Source of the DNA: Pseudomonas sp. N3-W
GTDB taxonomy: Bacteria; Pseudomonadota; Gammaproteobacteria; Pseudomonadales; Pseudomonadaceae
Direction: 5' to 3'
Length of the DNA: 64,000 nucleotides
Assembly (NCBI RefSeq): GCF_024970185.1
Contig: NZ_CP103965.1
Coordinates: 2,290,001-2,354,000 of the forward strand
Shown here: piece after piece, positions 36,133 through 45,391 of the stretch
Numbering within the stretch: the first letter of the stretch is position 1
Layout of the letters: each line of letters starts with the position of its first letter
Made by a program: the position numbers and the translations under genes
The notes under the pieces: model-generated
Databases searched by the model: none
Told to the model about the DNA's origin: nothing
The model's input: the letters and a program-made list of their open reading frames with translations, nothing else

Positions 36133-36352
36133 CGGGCCGGCGCCTTCGCGGGCAAGCCCGCTCCCACAGTTGATCTTCAGTGAATGCACCATCTGTGCAT
36201 TGGCCCAATCCCCGGTGGGTGAGGTGTGTGGCTGGGCCGGCGCCTTCGCGGGCAAGCCCGCTCCCACAGTTGATCTTCAGTGAATGCACCATCTGTGCAT
36301 TACTCCAATCCCCGGTGGGAGTGGGCTTGCCCGCGAAGGGGCCGGTCCGGCC
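36133..36352. repeat. REP cluster with exact 100-bp tandem duplication
   Basis: The unit 36141-36200 is repeated without change at 36241-36300, and the neighbouring CCAATCCCCGGTGGG also repeats, so the period is exactly 100 bp. Each unit starts with CGCCTTCGCGGGCAAGCCCG; a reverse arm (GTGGGAGTGGGCTTGCCCGCGAAG) closes the cluster. It fills most of the 345-bp gap 36115-36459, followed by the terminator at 36372. Confidence 0.85.
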
Positions 36353-36371
36353 ACCACACATTTCAGGGCAT

Positions 36372-36403
36372 AAAAAACCCGGTGCAACGTTAATCGCACC
36401 GGG
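36372..36403 (-). terminator. Intrinsic terminator of the thiolase gene
   Basis: On the minus strand CCCGGTGC and GCACCGGG form an 8-bp stem with a 10-nt loop, followed by a T-run (the A-run 36372-36377 on the plus strand). It lies 57 bp after the thiolase stop. Confidence 0.85.
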
Positions 36404-36459
36404 TGTATTACCAGTCCGCGCCCGGATTTTCGTGGATCCGTGTGCGTGCTGTTAAACGC

Positions 36460-37641
36460 TTAAGCTCGTTCGATGGCCAATGCCACGCCCTGGCCACCGC
36501 CAATGCACAAGGTCGCCAGACCTTTCTTGGCATCGCGCTTGATCATTTCGTGCAGCAAGGTCACCAGCACCCGGCAACCTGACGCACCGATCGGGTGGCC
36601 CAGGGCAATTGCGCCGCCATTGACGTTGACCTTTTCCAGGTCCCATTCCAGGTCTTTGGCCACCGCCAGCGATTGCGCGGCAAAGGCTTCGTTGGCTTCG
36701 ATCAGGTCCAGTTGCTCGATGGACCAGCCGGCCTTGTCCAGGCAGCGGCGGGTGGCCGACACCGGGCCGATGCCCATGATCGCCGGGTCCACGCCCGCGT
36801 TGGCATAAGCAGCGATTCTCGCCAGTACCGGCAGGCCCAGGGCCTTGGCTTTCTCGGCGCTCATCAGAATCACTGCCGCCGCGCCGTCGTTCAGCGACGA
36901 AGCGTTGCCGGCAGTGACGCTGCCGTCTTTCTTGAAGGCAGCGCGCAGTTTGCCCAGGGAAGCCGCCGTGGTGTCGCCGCGAGGCTGTTCATCGGTGGCG
37001 AAGGACAGCGGATCGCCCTTGCGCTGCGGGATCAGGATCGGCGTGATTTCATCGACAAAACGCCCGGCCTCGATGGCCGCCGAGGCTTTCTGTTGCGAGG
37101 CGGCGGCGAAGGCGTCCTGCTGTTCGCGGGTCAGGTTGTATTTTTCGGCCAGGTTCTCGGCGGTGATGCCCATGTGGTAGTCGTTGAACGCATCCCACAG
37201 GCCGTCGCTGATCATGGTGTCGACGATTTGCGCGTGCCCCATGCGCAAGCCGGTGCGGGCGCCGGGCATCACGTAATTGGACAGGCTCATGTTTTCCTGG
37301 CCCCCGGCAATGATTACCTCGGCGTCGCCGCAGCGAATCGCCTGGGTTGCCAGGTGCAGCGCCTTGAGGCCCGAGCCGCAGACCTTGTTCAAGGTCATGG
37401 CCGGCACGATGAACGGCAGGCCGGCCTTGACTGCCGACTGCCGCGCCGGGTTCTGCCCGGCACCGGCGGTGAGCACCTGGCCCATGATCACTTCATCGAC
37501 CTGGGCCGGGTCCAGCCCGGTTTGCGCCAGCAACTGGCGGATCACCGCTGCACCGAGGTCAACGGCAGAAACGTTCGCCAGCGAACCCTGGAAACTGCCA
37601 ATGGCGGTACGGGTGGCGGCAACAATAACGACGTCTTGCAT
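36460..37641 (-). CDS. atoB: Acetyl-CoA C-acetyltransferase
   Basis: 393 residues from ATG 37641 (GAGGAA upstream). Thiolase signatures: active Cys88 in [24 protein letters not shown] with the catalytic His, and the second Cys in CIGGGQG. It cleaves acetoacetyl-CoA to two acetyl-CoA. It follows the two 3-oxoacid CoA-transferase genes in the same operon, so the set turns acetoacetate into acetyl-CoA. Confidence 0.9.
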   Translation of the reverse strand: MQDVVIVAATRTAIGSFQGSLANVSAVDLGAAVIRQLLAQTGLDPAQVDEVIMGQVLTAGAGQNPARQSAVKAGLPFIVPAMTLNKVCGSGLKALHLATQAIRCGDAEVIIAGGQENMSLSNYVMPGARTGLRMGHAQIVDTMISDGLWDAFNDYHMGITAENLAEKYNLTREQQDAFAAASQQKASAAIEAGRFVDEITPILIPQRKGDPLSFATDEQPRGDTTAASLGKLRAAFKKDGSVTAGNASSLNDGAAAVILMSAEKAKALGLPVLARIAAYANAGVDPAIMGIGPVSATRRCLDKAGWSIEQLDLIEANEAFAAQSLAVAKDLEWDLEKVNVNGGAIALGHPIGASGCRVLVTLLHEMIKRDAKKGLATLCIGGGQGVALAIERA

Positions 37642-37652
37642 GGACTGATTCC

Positions 37653-38318
37653 TCACTGCGCATCGAACTGCATTTGCGGTACGTGGTCCGGCACGATCAG
37701 CTTGCCGGCGGTCTTGGCGACGATCTCTTCAACGCTGACACCCGGTGCCCGCTCCTTGAGAATGAACGCGCCATTTTCGATTTCCAGGTAGGCGAGGTCG
37801 GTCAGCACGCGCTTGATGCATCCGGCGCCGGTCAGCGGCAGGCTGCAACGCGACAGCAGTTTCGACTCGCCGTCCTTGGAGGCGTGGGTCATGGTGACGA
37901 TGATGTTTTCCGCACCGGCCACCAGGTCCATCGCGCCACCCATGCCCTTGACCAGTTTGCCGGGGATCATCCAGGAGGCGATGTTGCCTTCGACGTCCAC
38001 TTCAAACGCGCCGAGCACGGTCAGGTCGATATGGCCGCCGCGAATCATTGCAAAGGATTCGGCGGAGGAGAAGATCGAGGCGCCGATGCGTGCGGTCACG
38101 GTTTGCTTGCCGGCGTTGATCATGTCGGCGTCGACTTCGGCGTCGGTCGGGAACGCGCCCATGCCGAGCAAGCCGTTTTCCGATTGCAGCATGACTTCCA
38201 TGCCTTCGGGAATGTAGTTGGCGACCAGGGTCGGGATGCCGATGCCGAGGTTCACGTAGAAGCCGTCCTGCATTTCGCGGGCGACGCGCTGAGCCATTTG
38301 TTCGCGGGAAAGTGCCAT
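37653..38318 (-). CDS. 3-oxoacid CoA-transferase subunit B
   Basis: 221 residues. The family-I CoA-transferase motif SENG with the nucleophilic Glu47 is present, together with [11 protein letters not shown] and [17 protein letters not shown]. With subunit A it moves CoA from succinyl-CoA to acetoacetate or another 3-oxoacid such as 3-oxoadipate or dehydrocarnitine. The thiolase next in the operon is the acetoacetyl type, which favours acetoacetate. 36 bp separate it from the A subunit. Confidence 0.9.
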   Translation of the reverse strand: MALSREQMAQRVAREMQDGFYVNLGIGIPTLVANYIPEGMEVMLQSENGLLGMGAFPTDAEVDADMINAGKQTVTARIGASIFSSAESFAMIRGGHIDLTVLGAFEVDVEGNIASWMIPGKLVKGMGGAMDLVAGAENIIVTMTHASKDGESKLLSRCSLPLTGAGCIKRVLTDLAYLEIENGAFILKERAPGVSVEEIVAKTAGKLIVPDHVPQMQFDAQ

Positions 38319-38354
38319 TGTTGTTATTCCTTCATTCGGTCCGGGGGCAGGGGA

Positions 38355-39053
38355 TCACTTACGCACGGTGCGCTGTTCGATGCGCTTCTCGAACGTGCCG
38401 CAAATGACCCGATCGACGTAGATGCCAGGGGTGTGGATCTGCGCCGGGTCCAGTTCGCCGGGTTCGACGATTTCTTCGACTTCGACCACGGTGATCTTGC
38501 CGGCGGTGGCGGCCAGCGGGTTGAAGTTCTGGGCGGTGTTGCGATAGATGACGTTGCCGAAGTGGTCGGCTTTCCAGCCTTTGACGATGGCGAAGTCACC
38601 GGTGATGGACTCTTCCATCAGGTACTTGCGGCCATGGAATTCACGCACTTCCTTGCCGTCGGCGACCGGGGTGCCGACGCCGGTCGCGGTGAAGAAAGCG
38701 GGGATGCCGGCACCGCCAGCGCGCATTTTTTCCGCGAGGGTACCTTGGGGAGTCAGGTCGACTTCGATTTCGCCGCTGAGCAGTTGCTTCTCGAACAGGG
38801 CGTTTTCGCCGACGTACGAGGCGACCACTTTGCGGATCTGCCGGTCTTCGAGCAACACGCCCAAGCCGAAGCCATCAACGCCGCAGTTGTTGGAGACCAC
38901 GGTAAGTTCGCGGGTGCCTTTGCGCTTGATTTCGGCGATCAGGTTTTCCGGAATCCCGCACAGGCCGAAGCCACCGCAGATCACGGTCATGCCGTCTTCA
39001 AGGCCTGCCAGGGCTTCCTCGTAGGAACTCACGCGCTTGTCGAAACCTGCCAT
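38355..39053 (-). CDS. 3-oxoacid CoA-transferase subunit A
   Basis: 232 residues from ATG 39053 with GAGGTG upstream; the longer frame runs into the divergent regulator. Conserved blocks are [26 protein letters not shown] and [20 protein letters not shown]. It is the CoA-binding partner of subunit B and the first gene of the operon. Confidence 0.9.
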   Translation of the reverse strand: MAGFDKRVSSYEEALAGLEDGMTVICGGFGLCGIPENLIAEIKRKGTRELTVVSNNCGVDGFGLGVLLEDRQIRKVVASYVGENALFEKQLLSGEIEVDLTPQGTLAEKMRAGGAGIPAFFTATGVGTPVADGKEVREFHGRKYLMEESITGDFAIVKGWKADHFGNVIYRNTAQNFNPLAATAGKITVVEVEEIVEPGELDPAQIHTPGIYVDRVICGTFEKRIEQRTVRK

Positions 39054-39148
39054 ATGCACCTCTTTTATTCTTTGTGGGCGGCTGGCTAGCCGAATGGAGT
39101 GAAGTGTCTCGCTGAAGGATTGATTTGTTAAGTTGTTTTTTAGGTAAG

Positions 39149-39171
39149 ATTGATTGATAAAACTCACCAAT
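39149..39171. promoter_or_regulatory. Candidate LysR-type binding region between operon and regulator
   Basis: An imperfect AT-rich dyad, ATTGATTGA ... CTCACCAAT, lies in the 156-bp gap between the divergent lysR-type gene and the CoA-transferase operon. T-N11-A spacing fits LysR sites, but the match is loose. Confidence 0.25.
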
Positions 39172-39209
39172 AGCCACCGAATATCCACCCATGTAGGAGC
39201 ACAGCAAGC

Positions 39210-40112
39210 ATGACCGTCAAGCAGATCCGTGCCTTTCTGGCCGTGGCCCAGAGTCTGAGCTTTGCCGTCGCCTGCGAGCGCTTGCACCTGTCGCAATCGG
39301 CGCTGAGCCTGACCATCAAGGCCCTCGAAGAAGGCTTGGGTGGGCGTTTGTTCAGTCGCAACACACGAAACGTGGCGCTTACCCCGGAAGGTGAATCGCT
39401 GCTGCCCCTGGCTCGGCGGCTGATTGCCGACTGGGACAACGCCGAGGATGAAATGCGCCAGCGCTTCACCCTGCAACGCGGGCGTGTGACGCTGGCGGCG
39501 ATGCCATCGTTTGCCGGCAATTTGTTGCCGCCGATCCTCAAGACGTTTCGCGCGCGTTATCCCAAGGTCAATGTCACGGTGAACGACGTGATCAATGAAC
39601 AGGTGCTGGAAATGGTGCGCGACCGGCAGGTGGAGCTGGGTGTGTCGTTCGAGCCGTCCCACAGTTCGTCATTGGCCTTCACACCGTTGTACATCGACCG
39701 CTTTGTTGCGGTGGTGCCGCAGGATTCGCCATTGGCCGGGCTTGACGATATCGACTGGCAAACCCTGTTGCAGCAGCCGTTTATCACCTTGCAACGACCG
39801 TCCACGGTGCGGGTGATGCTTGAAGAACACTTGCAGTCGCGCGGTATGAAACTGCCGGTGGAGTTTGAAAGCCATCAGTTGGCGACAGTCGGGCGAATGG
39901 TTGCCAGTGGCCTGGGGGTGAGCGCCGTACCGGCCCTGTGCGCCGGGCAGATGCGTGAACTGGGCGCGCATTGCATCACCCTGCGTGACCCGGTGGTGGA
40001 GCGGGCGATTGGCGTGCTGACCAAACCGGGGCATGAGTTGTCGGCGGCGGCGCAGGCGTTGTTCGATATTCTCAAGGAAGAAAACCTTGGAGCGCGCATG
40101 ACTGGGTCATGA
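39210..40112 (+). CDS. LysR family transcriptional regulator
   Basis: 300 residues. The N-terminal winged helix is [39 protein letters not shown]; the effector domain begins about residue 90 ([16 protein letters not shown]). It is divergent from the CoA-transferase/thiolase operon, the usual layout for the regulator of the neighbouring operon. The coinducer is not known. AGGAG lies before ATG. Confidence 0.9.
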   Translation: MTVKQIRAFLAVAQSLSFAVACERLHLSQSALSLTIKALEEGLGGRLFSRNTRNVALTPEGESLLPLARRLIADWDNAEDEMRQRFTLQRGRVTLAAMPSFAGNLLPPILKTFRARYPKVNVTVNDVINEQVLEMVRDRQVELGVSFEPSHSSSLAFTPLYIDRFVAVVPQDSPLAGLDDIDWQTLLQQPFITLQRPSTVRVMLEEHLQSRGMKLPVEFESHQLATVGRMVASGLGVSAVPALCAGQMRELGAHCITLRDPVVERAIGVLTKPGHELSAAAQALFDILKEENLGARMTGS

Positions 40113-40122
40113 TCACCGTAAC

Positions 40123-40215
40123 CTGTGGGAGCGAGCTTGCTCGCGATGGCGGTGTGTCAGTCAAAGACAATGTTGAATGTACTGTCCCCATCGCGAGCAA
40201 TCCCGCTCCCACAGG
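40123..40215. repeat. REP doublet
   Basis: CTGTGGGAGCGAGCTTGCTC and CGAGCAATCCCGCTCCCACAG face each other between the convergent lysR-type and sirtuin genes. Confidence 0.8.
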
Positions 40216-40225
40216 ATTTGGTTCG

Positions 40226-41068
40226 TCAGATGGCCAGTTGTTGGGCCAACAGTGGCAGCAACAACTCGCAAGAACCCTCAATCTTCATCTCCAGCAGCTC
40301 ATCCGCCCGCGTCTGGCCCAGATTGATCGCGATCACCGGTTTGCCCTGATCCTGCATCGCCTTGCACAACCGAAATGCCGAATACGCCATCAACGAAGAC
40401 CCGACCACCAGCAGCCCGGCTGAATCCCCAACCAGCTCCATGGCTTTGGCAGCAGTAGGCGGCGCCACGTTCTCGCCAAAAAACACCACGTCCGGCTTCA
40501 TCCGCTCACCCGCGCAATGCGGGCAATGCGGCACCTGAAATCGCGTCTCGAATGCCGGGTCGAGCAAGGTATCGCCATCCGGTGCCTGCACCGCATCGAC
40601 GCCGGCGAGGTAGGGATTCTGTGCCTCCATCAACTGCTGAATCGCATCGCGCTCGCTGCGCTGGCAACAATCAAGGCACAGCACCCGGTGCAGGCTGCCA
40701 TGCAGTTCGATCACATCCTGACTGCCTGCCTGATCATGCAGTGTGTCGACATTCTGGGTCATCAAACCGCTGATCTTCTGCGCGCCTTGCAGACTGGCCA
40801 ACGCCTCATGCGCCACATTCGGCCGCGCCTGGCGCACCCGTGGCCAGCCGAGCATCGCCCGAGCCCAGTAACGGCGCCGGGCCTCGTGGGAGGCAAGGAA
40901 CTCCTGATACATCATCGGTTGCCGACCCCGGCGCACACCTGCTTTATCGCGGTAATCCGGGATGCCTGACGGGGTGCTGATACCGGCGCCGGTCAGGACT
41001 GCGAACGGTTGTTCGGCCATCAATAGCTGGAGGTGGTCGAGTTGTTCGAGGAGAAGGCGATCAAGCAT
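40226..41068 (-). CDS. Sir2-family NAD-dependent protein deacylase
   Basis: 280 residues. NAD motif GAGIS (27-31) with GIPDYR, TQNVDTLH, catalytic His123 in ELHGSLH and zinc ligands C131, C134, C182, C185. GSSLMAYSAFRL closes the NAD site. It removes acetyl or other acyl groups from lysine. The long insertion between the two Cys pairs is typical of sirtuins of the SirTM/class II-like bacterial branch. No macrodomain or lipoyl-carrier gene is adjacent, so a general deacetylase role is more likely. Confidence 0.88.
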   Translation of the reverse strand: MLDRLLLEQLDHLQLLMAEQPFAVLTGAGISTPSGIPDYRDKAGVRRGRQPMMYQEFLASHEARRRYWARAMLGWPRVRQARPNVAHEALASLQGAQKISGLMTQNVDTLHDQAGSQDVIELHGSLHRVLCLDCCQRSERDAIQQLMEAQNPYLAGVDAVQAPDGDTLLDPAFETRFQVPHCPHCAGERMKPDVVFFGENVAPPTAAKAMELVGDSAGLLVVGSSLMAYSAFRLCKAMQDQGKPVIAINLGQTRADELLEMKIEGSCELLLPLLAQQLAI

Positions 41069-41167
41069 GCATCACGCTCCGCTGTGCCACGAATAAATGC
41101 TGGTCGGTCAAATGCGATCCCAGCGGGATCGAGCTTTCAGCCAAGAATATCTCGCCTGACACGCAGC

Positions 41168-41193
41168 CATCGCGAGCAGGCTCGCTCCCACAG
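41168..41193. repeat. Single REP
   Basis: CATCGCGAGCAGGCTCGCTC followed by CCACAG is a solo REP arm, 25 bp before the end of the phosphatidylcholine synthase gene. Confidence 0.7.
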
Positions 41194-41212
41194 GGAATGG
41201 AGAGCGACTGGA

Positions 41213-41932
41213 TTATCTCGACGAACCCTCAAACCATTCCAGCCCAGTCCTCCAGATACAGATCCCCAGAAAGTAGGCCGACATCAGCAACCACAACCCC
41301 ATCACCAGCGGATTGATCACTGGGTGGTTGATCACCAGTGACAGGCTGCACAGCAGCCAGATGGCGGTGACGGCGATGTTGATCGGCATGAAGCGGCGGA
41401 CGCGGAACGGGTGGAGGAATTTCATGCGGGTCACGGTCAGCAGCGCCAGGCCGATGACGGTGAGCAGGGTGATCCACGGCGAGGGCGCGATGATGTACAG
41501 GCATAACGCGACGACGTTCCAGGCAGCGGGGAAGCCCTGGAAGTAGTTGTCTTTGCTTTTCATGTTGACGTTGCAGAAGCAGAACAGCGACGACACCAGA
41601 ATCAGCGACACGGTCAGCAGCAGGGTGTAGTCCGGCAGCGGGATATAGCGGTAGATGAACAGCGCGGGGATGAACACGTAGGTCAGGTAGTCGATGACCA
41701 GGTCGAGGATCGAGCCGTCGAAGCTCGGCAGCACCGATTGCACATTGACCTTGCGCGCCAGCGCGCCGTCGAGGCCATCGACGATCAGCGCCACGCCCAG
41801 CCACAACAGGCAATGAGTGGGCTGGTTTTCCAGCAGGGCCAGGGTGGCGAGGAAGGCGGTGACGACGCCGGTGGCGGTAAAACCATGGGCGCCCCAGGCT
41901 TTGAGTCTGGCAATGTGTAAGGTCGAAATCAC
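41213..41932 (-). CDS. pcs: Phosphatidylcholine synthase
   Basis: 239 residues with 8 or so membrane helices, close to the 238 of Pseudomonas aeruginosa Pcs. The CDP-alcohol phosphotransferase motif appears as DGALAR ... GSILDLVID, with the longer spacer found in Pcs. It condenses choline with CDP-diacylglycerol in one step at the inner membrane. GTG 41932 is preceded by GGAG 9 nt upstream and gives the family length; the longer frame to 41992 does not. The enzyme needs external choline, which fits host or plant association. Confidence 0.87.
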   Translation of the reverse strand: MISTLHIARLKAWGAHGFTATGVVTAFLATLALLENQPTHCLLWLGVALIVDGLDGALARKVNVQSVLPSFDGSILDLVIDYLTYVFIPALFIYRYIPLPDYTLLLTVSLILVSSLFCFCNVNMKSKDNYFQGFPAAWNVVALCLYIIAPSPWITLLTVIGLALLTVTRMKFLHPFRVRRFMPINIAVTAIWLLCSLSLVINHPVINPLVMGLWLLMSAYFLGICIWRTGLEWFEGSSR

Positions 41933-42069
41933 GGGGGCGTTCTCCAGAAGATGAAGCAAGCCAGTCATCAGCCTTTCAAAGGCTGTCGGCAAACCGGGTC
42001 GGGGTGCAGGTATCGACCGGGAATCGGCAACTAAGGTTCACCATGCATGTGTATTGGTTCGGCAGCCCG

Positions 42070-42495
42070 TTACAACGCCTTGCTCATGAACACCCGGCTG
42101 GAGCCCTCAGGGATGCAGGGGATTTCGCCGAATCGCTGCCAGCCGTTTTTTTCATAGAACCCCGGGGCCTGAAAACTCAAGGTGTAAAGCACCGCCGACG
42201 TGCAACCCCGGCGACGGCCTTCGTCCTCATACGCTTTCAAAAGCCTGGAACCCAGCCCCGACCCGCGCAGGGAGTCGGGCAAATAAAACAGCTCCAGAAA
42301 CAATAGCCCAAGAGAAGTGCGTCCGGTAATGCCGCCGAGCACTTGTCCACTGGCAGGGTCCTGAACGGTCACCGCCAGGGCTTGGCGATCGTTGATCCCC
42401 GTGACCTGATCATTGAAGGCGCTGAGCCCGGCGCTGATGACCTGGCTGACTGAAGGTTCGATGACGTCGCTGATGACAATCTGTAGCGGGTCCAT
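42070..42495 (-). CDS. GNAT family N-acetyltransferase
   Basis: 141 residues. The acetyl-CoA-binding motif is LRGSGLGSRLLKAYEDEGRRRG (residues about 75-96), followed by SFQAPGFYEKNGW. The substrate is unknown. It is 17 bp downstream of the glyoxalase-like gene on the same strand, so the two are probably cotranscribed. Confidence 0.82.
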   Translation of the reverse strand: MDPLQIVISDVIEPSVSQVISAGLSAFNDQVTGINDRQALAVTVQDPASGQVLGGITGRTSLGLLFLELFYLPDSLRGSGLGSRLLKAYEDEGRRRGCTSAVLYTLSFQAPGFYEKNGWQRFGEIPCIPEGSSRVFMSKAL

Positions 42496-42512
42496 GGGTT
42501 CATTGATCCTGA

Positions 42513-42878
42513 TTAGCGAGGGAAGAACACTCGCAGCCGATGGTCATCCGGGTCAAGGGCGACGAAGGTGCGACCGAAATCCAGCTCCGTTGGCGTTTGC
42601 ACGAAGCTCAGGCCCAGGCTGGACCATTTGCGGTACAGCGCGTCCACTTCTTCGCCAGAGTCCACCGCAAACGCCAGTTCCATGCCGCCGCCGGTAACAC
42701 TCACGGCAGGCTTGGCGGAGTGCCGTGACCAGAGCCCCAATTTGTAGCCGTCTTCGAGGACAAACAGGGCGAAAGTCGGCGATTGTTCGAGCGGGGCAAG
42801 GTCCAACAGGAATTCATAAAACCGGGCGCTGAGAGCCGGGTCTTCGACGAAAAGCAAAATGTAGCGAGGTGTGATCAT
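42513..42878 (-). CDS. VOC (glyoxalase/bleomycin resistance) family protein
   Basis: 121 residues from ATG 42878 with GGAG upstream. The VOC fold is seen in RYILLFVEDPALSARFYEFLLDL and LDPDDHRLRVFF. The usual metal ligands are only partly conserved (the first His is replaced in ILLFV), so metal-dependent catalysis is uncertain; a ligand-binding role is possible. Confidence 0.78.
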   Translation of the reverse strand: MITPRYILLFVEDPALSARFYEFLLDLAPLEQSPTFALFVLEDGYKLGLWSRHSAKPAVSVTGGGMELAFAVDSGEEVDALYRKWSSLGLSFVQTPTELDFGRTFVALDPDDHRLRVFFPR

Positions 42879-43046
42879 GGGGCTGCTCCGCAAATGATCC
42901 AGGCAGCATAAAAGAAGGCGCTGTCAGTTTCTGTCAGCAGCGAGCCCCTATGCCCCAACCGCAGCAGCCGGACGGTGCTGGCGCAATGGCCGGTGAGAAC
43001 TATTGTTGCCTGACGCAATGTCACGCCTGATAACGAGGACGACGTC

Positions 43047-43763
43047 ATGAATACCAGCGATTTGCTCGAACAACTGCTGCGGGGCGGCCAGGGATCGACG
43101 GCGCAACAGGGCGGCGCATCGGCGCCGGGTGGTCTTGGTGGATTGCTCGGCGGCCTGTTGGGTGGTGGCAGTGGCGCCGCCGCCAGTGCGGGCGGCGGCG
43201 GGCTGGGAGGGTTGCTCGGCGGTTTGCTGGGCGGCGGTTCAGCCTTGGGCGGCGCCCCTCAGACCCGTTCTACCGGTGGCACCAACTATGCGGCGCTGGC
43301 GTCTCTCGGGATGATGGCATTGCAGGCGTACCAGACCTGGCAGCGCAACCAGGCTCAAGCCCCGCAAGAAGCCCCGCGAACGGCAAACCTGTTGGCCGGC
43401 CCGGAAATCGAGGAACACAGCCGCGCCGTGTTATGCGCATTGATCGCCGCCGCCAAGGCCGACGGTCATATCGATGATAAAGAGCAGCAGATGATCAGCG
43501 CCGAGATCGGTCGCTACACCGACGATCCACAATTGCAGCAGTGGATCAACGACGAAGTCGCCCGCCCGCTGGATGCCACTGAGGTAGCGAAGTTGGCCAC
43601 CGACCCGGCGATCGCGGCGCAAATGTATCTGGCCAGTGTGATGGTGGTGGACGATCAGCAGGATGCCGAACGCAATTACCTGGATGAACTGGCGGCGGCG
43701 TTGAAGATTGATCCTGAGTTGCAGGTGCATCTGGAGCAGCAGGTGAAGGGTGGGGCGGCTTAG
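43047..43763 (+). CDS. DUF533/TerB-like membrane-associated protein with duplicated glycine-rich segment
   Basis: 238 residues. Two near-identical glycine-leucine blocks (GGLGGLLGGLLGGGS) lie at about 28-42 and 51-65 and are also recognisable as a tandem repeat in the DNA. A hydrophobic stretch follows (NYAALASLGMMALQAYQTWQ) and then a TerB-like helical domain from about residue 125 (RAVLCALIAAAKADGHIDDKEQQMI). The architecture matches the YebE/DUF533 family. Function unknown. Confidence 0.83.
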   Translation: MNTSDLLEQLLRGGQGSTAQQGGASAPGGLGGLLGGLLGGGSGAAASAGGGGLGGLLGGLLGGGSALGGAPQTRSTGGTNYAALASLGMMALQAYQTWQRNQAQAPQEAPRTANLLAGPEIEEHSRAVLCALIAAAKADGHIDDKEQQMISAEIGRYTDDPQLQQWINDEVARPLDATEVAKLATDPAIAAQMYLASVMVVDDQQDAERNYLDELAAALKIDPELQVHLEQQVKGGAA

Positions 43764-43801
43764 TTCACTCAAGGGTGGTGGCTGTATTGACAGACAGATT
43801 G

Positions 43802-43900
43802 CCTTCGCGAGCAGGCTCGCTCCCACAGTAGATCAGTGGTGGTTACTAAATCCGAGATAGACACCAATCACTGTGGGAGCGGGCTTGCCCGCGAAGAGGC
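43802..43900. repeat. REP doublet
   Basis: CCTTCGCGAGCAGGCTCGCTC and GAGCGGGCTTGCCCGCGAAG face each other, with an inner CAGTGGTG/CCAATCACTG partial pairing, between convergent genes. Confidence 0.8.
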
Positions 43901-43964
43901 CAGCACATCCAGCCTCCCTCTGCCAGGCAAACCCCCGTCCCCGGCAAACGCTCACATCCATAAC

Positions 43965-44366
43965 TCAGGCATCCCTCAACAAATCATTGGCATTAAGCAG
44001 CGCATAAGCAATCTCCGGCCGCTTCTCCAGCCCCCGACGAATCGCTGCAGGAATCGACGCCCGAGTCTTGCGACACAACCCCGGCCGTTCTTCAATAGTG
44101 ATGGCAATACCGCGCATGGTCCGCACTTCATTGAAGCTTGGGACCAGCTCCACCCGAATGCCCAACTGCTCATGCATGCGCTGCTGGAGGCGCTCAAGAT
44201 CAGCCAGGCTTTGCAGGTTTTCCAGGCGATCCAGCAGGCGCTTTTCTTCCTGACGCGTAAGCAAAAGGATGCGCACATCCGCACCGGGTGTTTCCAGCAA
44301 CGGGTCGCGCCCGCAATTGCAGGCGCCGGGCGGGCAGGGGGAGCGCAGTGAGGCAATGGTCGTCAT
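43965..44366 (-). CDS. Conserved hypothetical protein with N-terminal cysteine-rich segment
   Basis: 133 residues. The N-terminus has SPCPPGACNCGRD, three closely spaced Cys that could bind metal. A charged helical part follows (TRQEEKRLLDRLENLQSL) and then RGLCRKTR-type basic residues near GLCRKTRASIPAAIRRGL. ATG 44366 was chosen; ATG 44375 or 44378 are also possible. No family function is known to me. Confidence 0.65.
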   Translation of the reverse strand: MTTIASLRSPCPPGACNCGRDPLLETPGADVRILLLTRQEEKRLLDRLENLQSLADLERLQQRMHEQLGIRVELVPSFNEVRTMRGIAITIEERPGLCRKTRASIPAAIRRGLEKRPEIAYALLNANDLLRDA

Positions 44367-44466
44367 GGACCCCATCATAGTGGTCCCTGAGCGGATTTGC
44401 CCATAGCGTTCGAGCGCCAACCCGAGGCAGGCTTGAAACCGCGCCTGCCTCGGTCAACCTGCCACT

Positions 44467-44781
44467 TTAATGGCTGGCAGGCCCCTCGTATTGTACAAGG
44501 ATGGCGTTGGCCAGGTCGGCATCGCTGGCGTTGAGCCCGGGATTGTCCTGGCGGATCTGTTGCAGTACCGCCTCCATGTACACGCCACGAATCGCGCCAT
44601 CGCTGGCGACAAACGCGGACACATCGTCCCTGGCCGGAATCACCATTTTGTGATCCTTGAAGGTCGAATACAGGGATGCGGAAACACCCGCAGAGGTCGC
44701 GACGTGCTCGCCACTGACGGCAAGGGCCGACCCGGCGGGCAGACACAGAAGCAAAGAAGAAATGACTAACATGCGGCGCAT
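44467..44781 (-). CDS. DUF2388 family secreted protein
   Basis: 104 residues with a signal peptide ending GSALA. The mature part shows ATSAGVSASLYSTFKDHKMV, ARDDVSAFVASDGAIRGVYMEAVL and the C-terminal ASDADLANAIL, the pattern of the DUF2388 family of small exported Pseudomonas proteins. GGAGG lies before ATG 44781. Function unknown. Confidence 0.78.
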   Translation of the reverse strand: MRRMLVISSLLLCLPAGSALAVSGEHVATSAGVSASLYSTFKDHKMVIPARDDVSAFVASDGAIRGVYMEAVLQQIRQDNPGLNASDADLANAILVQYEGPASH

Positions 44782-45166
44782 GACGGCGTCCTCCAACAGC
44801 GTAAAGCAAAAAGGAAGTACCTCTAAGTGTAGGAGGTGCGCAGATGCGCGGGAGTTCCGTTGTTTCGCAATTTGCTTTCAGACGACTTTCCTGACTGTCC
44901 GAATTCCGACCTTGTGGCACGCAATCCCGCCACGTTGCGGATGACCAGGTCCAGGATCAAACGTTATTTCCCTTGGCAATTTGGCAAGCATGTCAATGCC
45001 CGGCAAATCCTTGAACCTGTCACGCCGGGCCGATGGATCAACGAACCTGCCGGGCGCTGGCAGTCGTAGCCTGGCGGTATGCAACATCAGAGCGCCACTT
45101 GTCGGACGCTGTGAACGGCTGCTCATCTGAGCGCTTCCAAGCCAGATAACCTGCCGGAGCCCGACC
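44782..45166. other. Gene-poor interval of 385 bp
   Basis: A possible 42-residue frame (44941-45069, plus) has no convincing ribosome binding site and is not called. I see no repeat, terminator or RNA gene here; promoters for the flanking divergent genes must lie in it. Confidence 0.4.
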
Positions 45167-45388
45167 ATGAGTGACGATCAAAAGCAGCAAGCGTTGGCGG
45201 CCTGGTACAAGCTGCTGCGCGAGCCCGAAATCCGTATGGACAGCGAGGAACAGTACGATGAGCTGCTCAAAGCCGCCGATGAGATGGAGCGTGCCGGGTT
45301 GATCAACGGTGTTGAATGGCGCGGGCTGGTACGCGAGGCGGGCGCTGCTTTTGCCAAGGCGATTGAAGGCTCCGGCGGTGGAACCTAG
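45167..45388 (+). CDS. Small hypothetical protein, MSDD family copy B
   Basis: 73 residues, charged, no signal. The pattern (ALAAWYKLL...YDELLKAADEMERAGLINGVEWRGLVREA) aligns over most of its length with the product at 945-1187. Both genes have MSDD at the start and an aromatic-centred helical layout. It is joined to a DUF72 gene immediately downstream, so the two are likely cotranscribed. Function unknown. Confidence 0.75.
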   Translation: MSDDQKQQALAAWYKLLREPEIRMDSEEQYDELLKAADEMERAGLINGVEWRGLVREAGAAFAKAIEGSGGGT

Positions 45389-45391
45389 GTG

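Noticed and set aside
37674..39089. 471-codon frame opposite the CoA-transferase genes
   Set aside because: Antisense to two well-supported subunits; typical shadow composition.
44941..45069. Possible 42-residue protein in the gap before the DUF72 pair
   Set aside because: No good ribosome binding site, and the N-terminal composition is not convincing.
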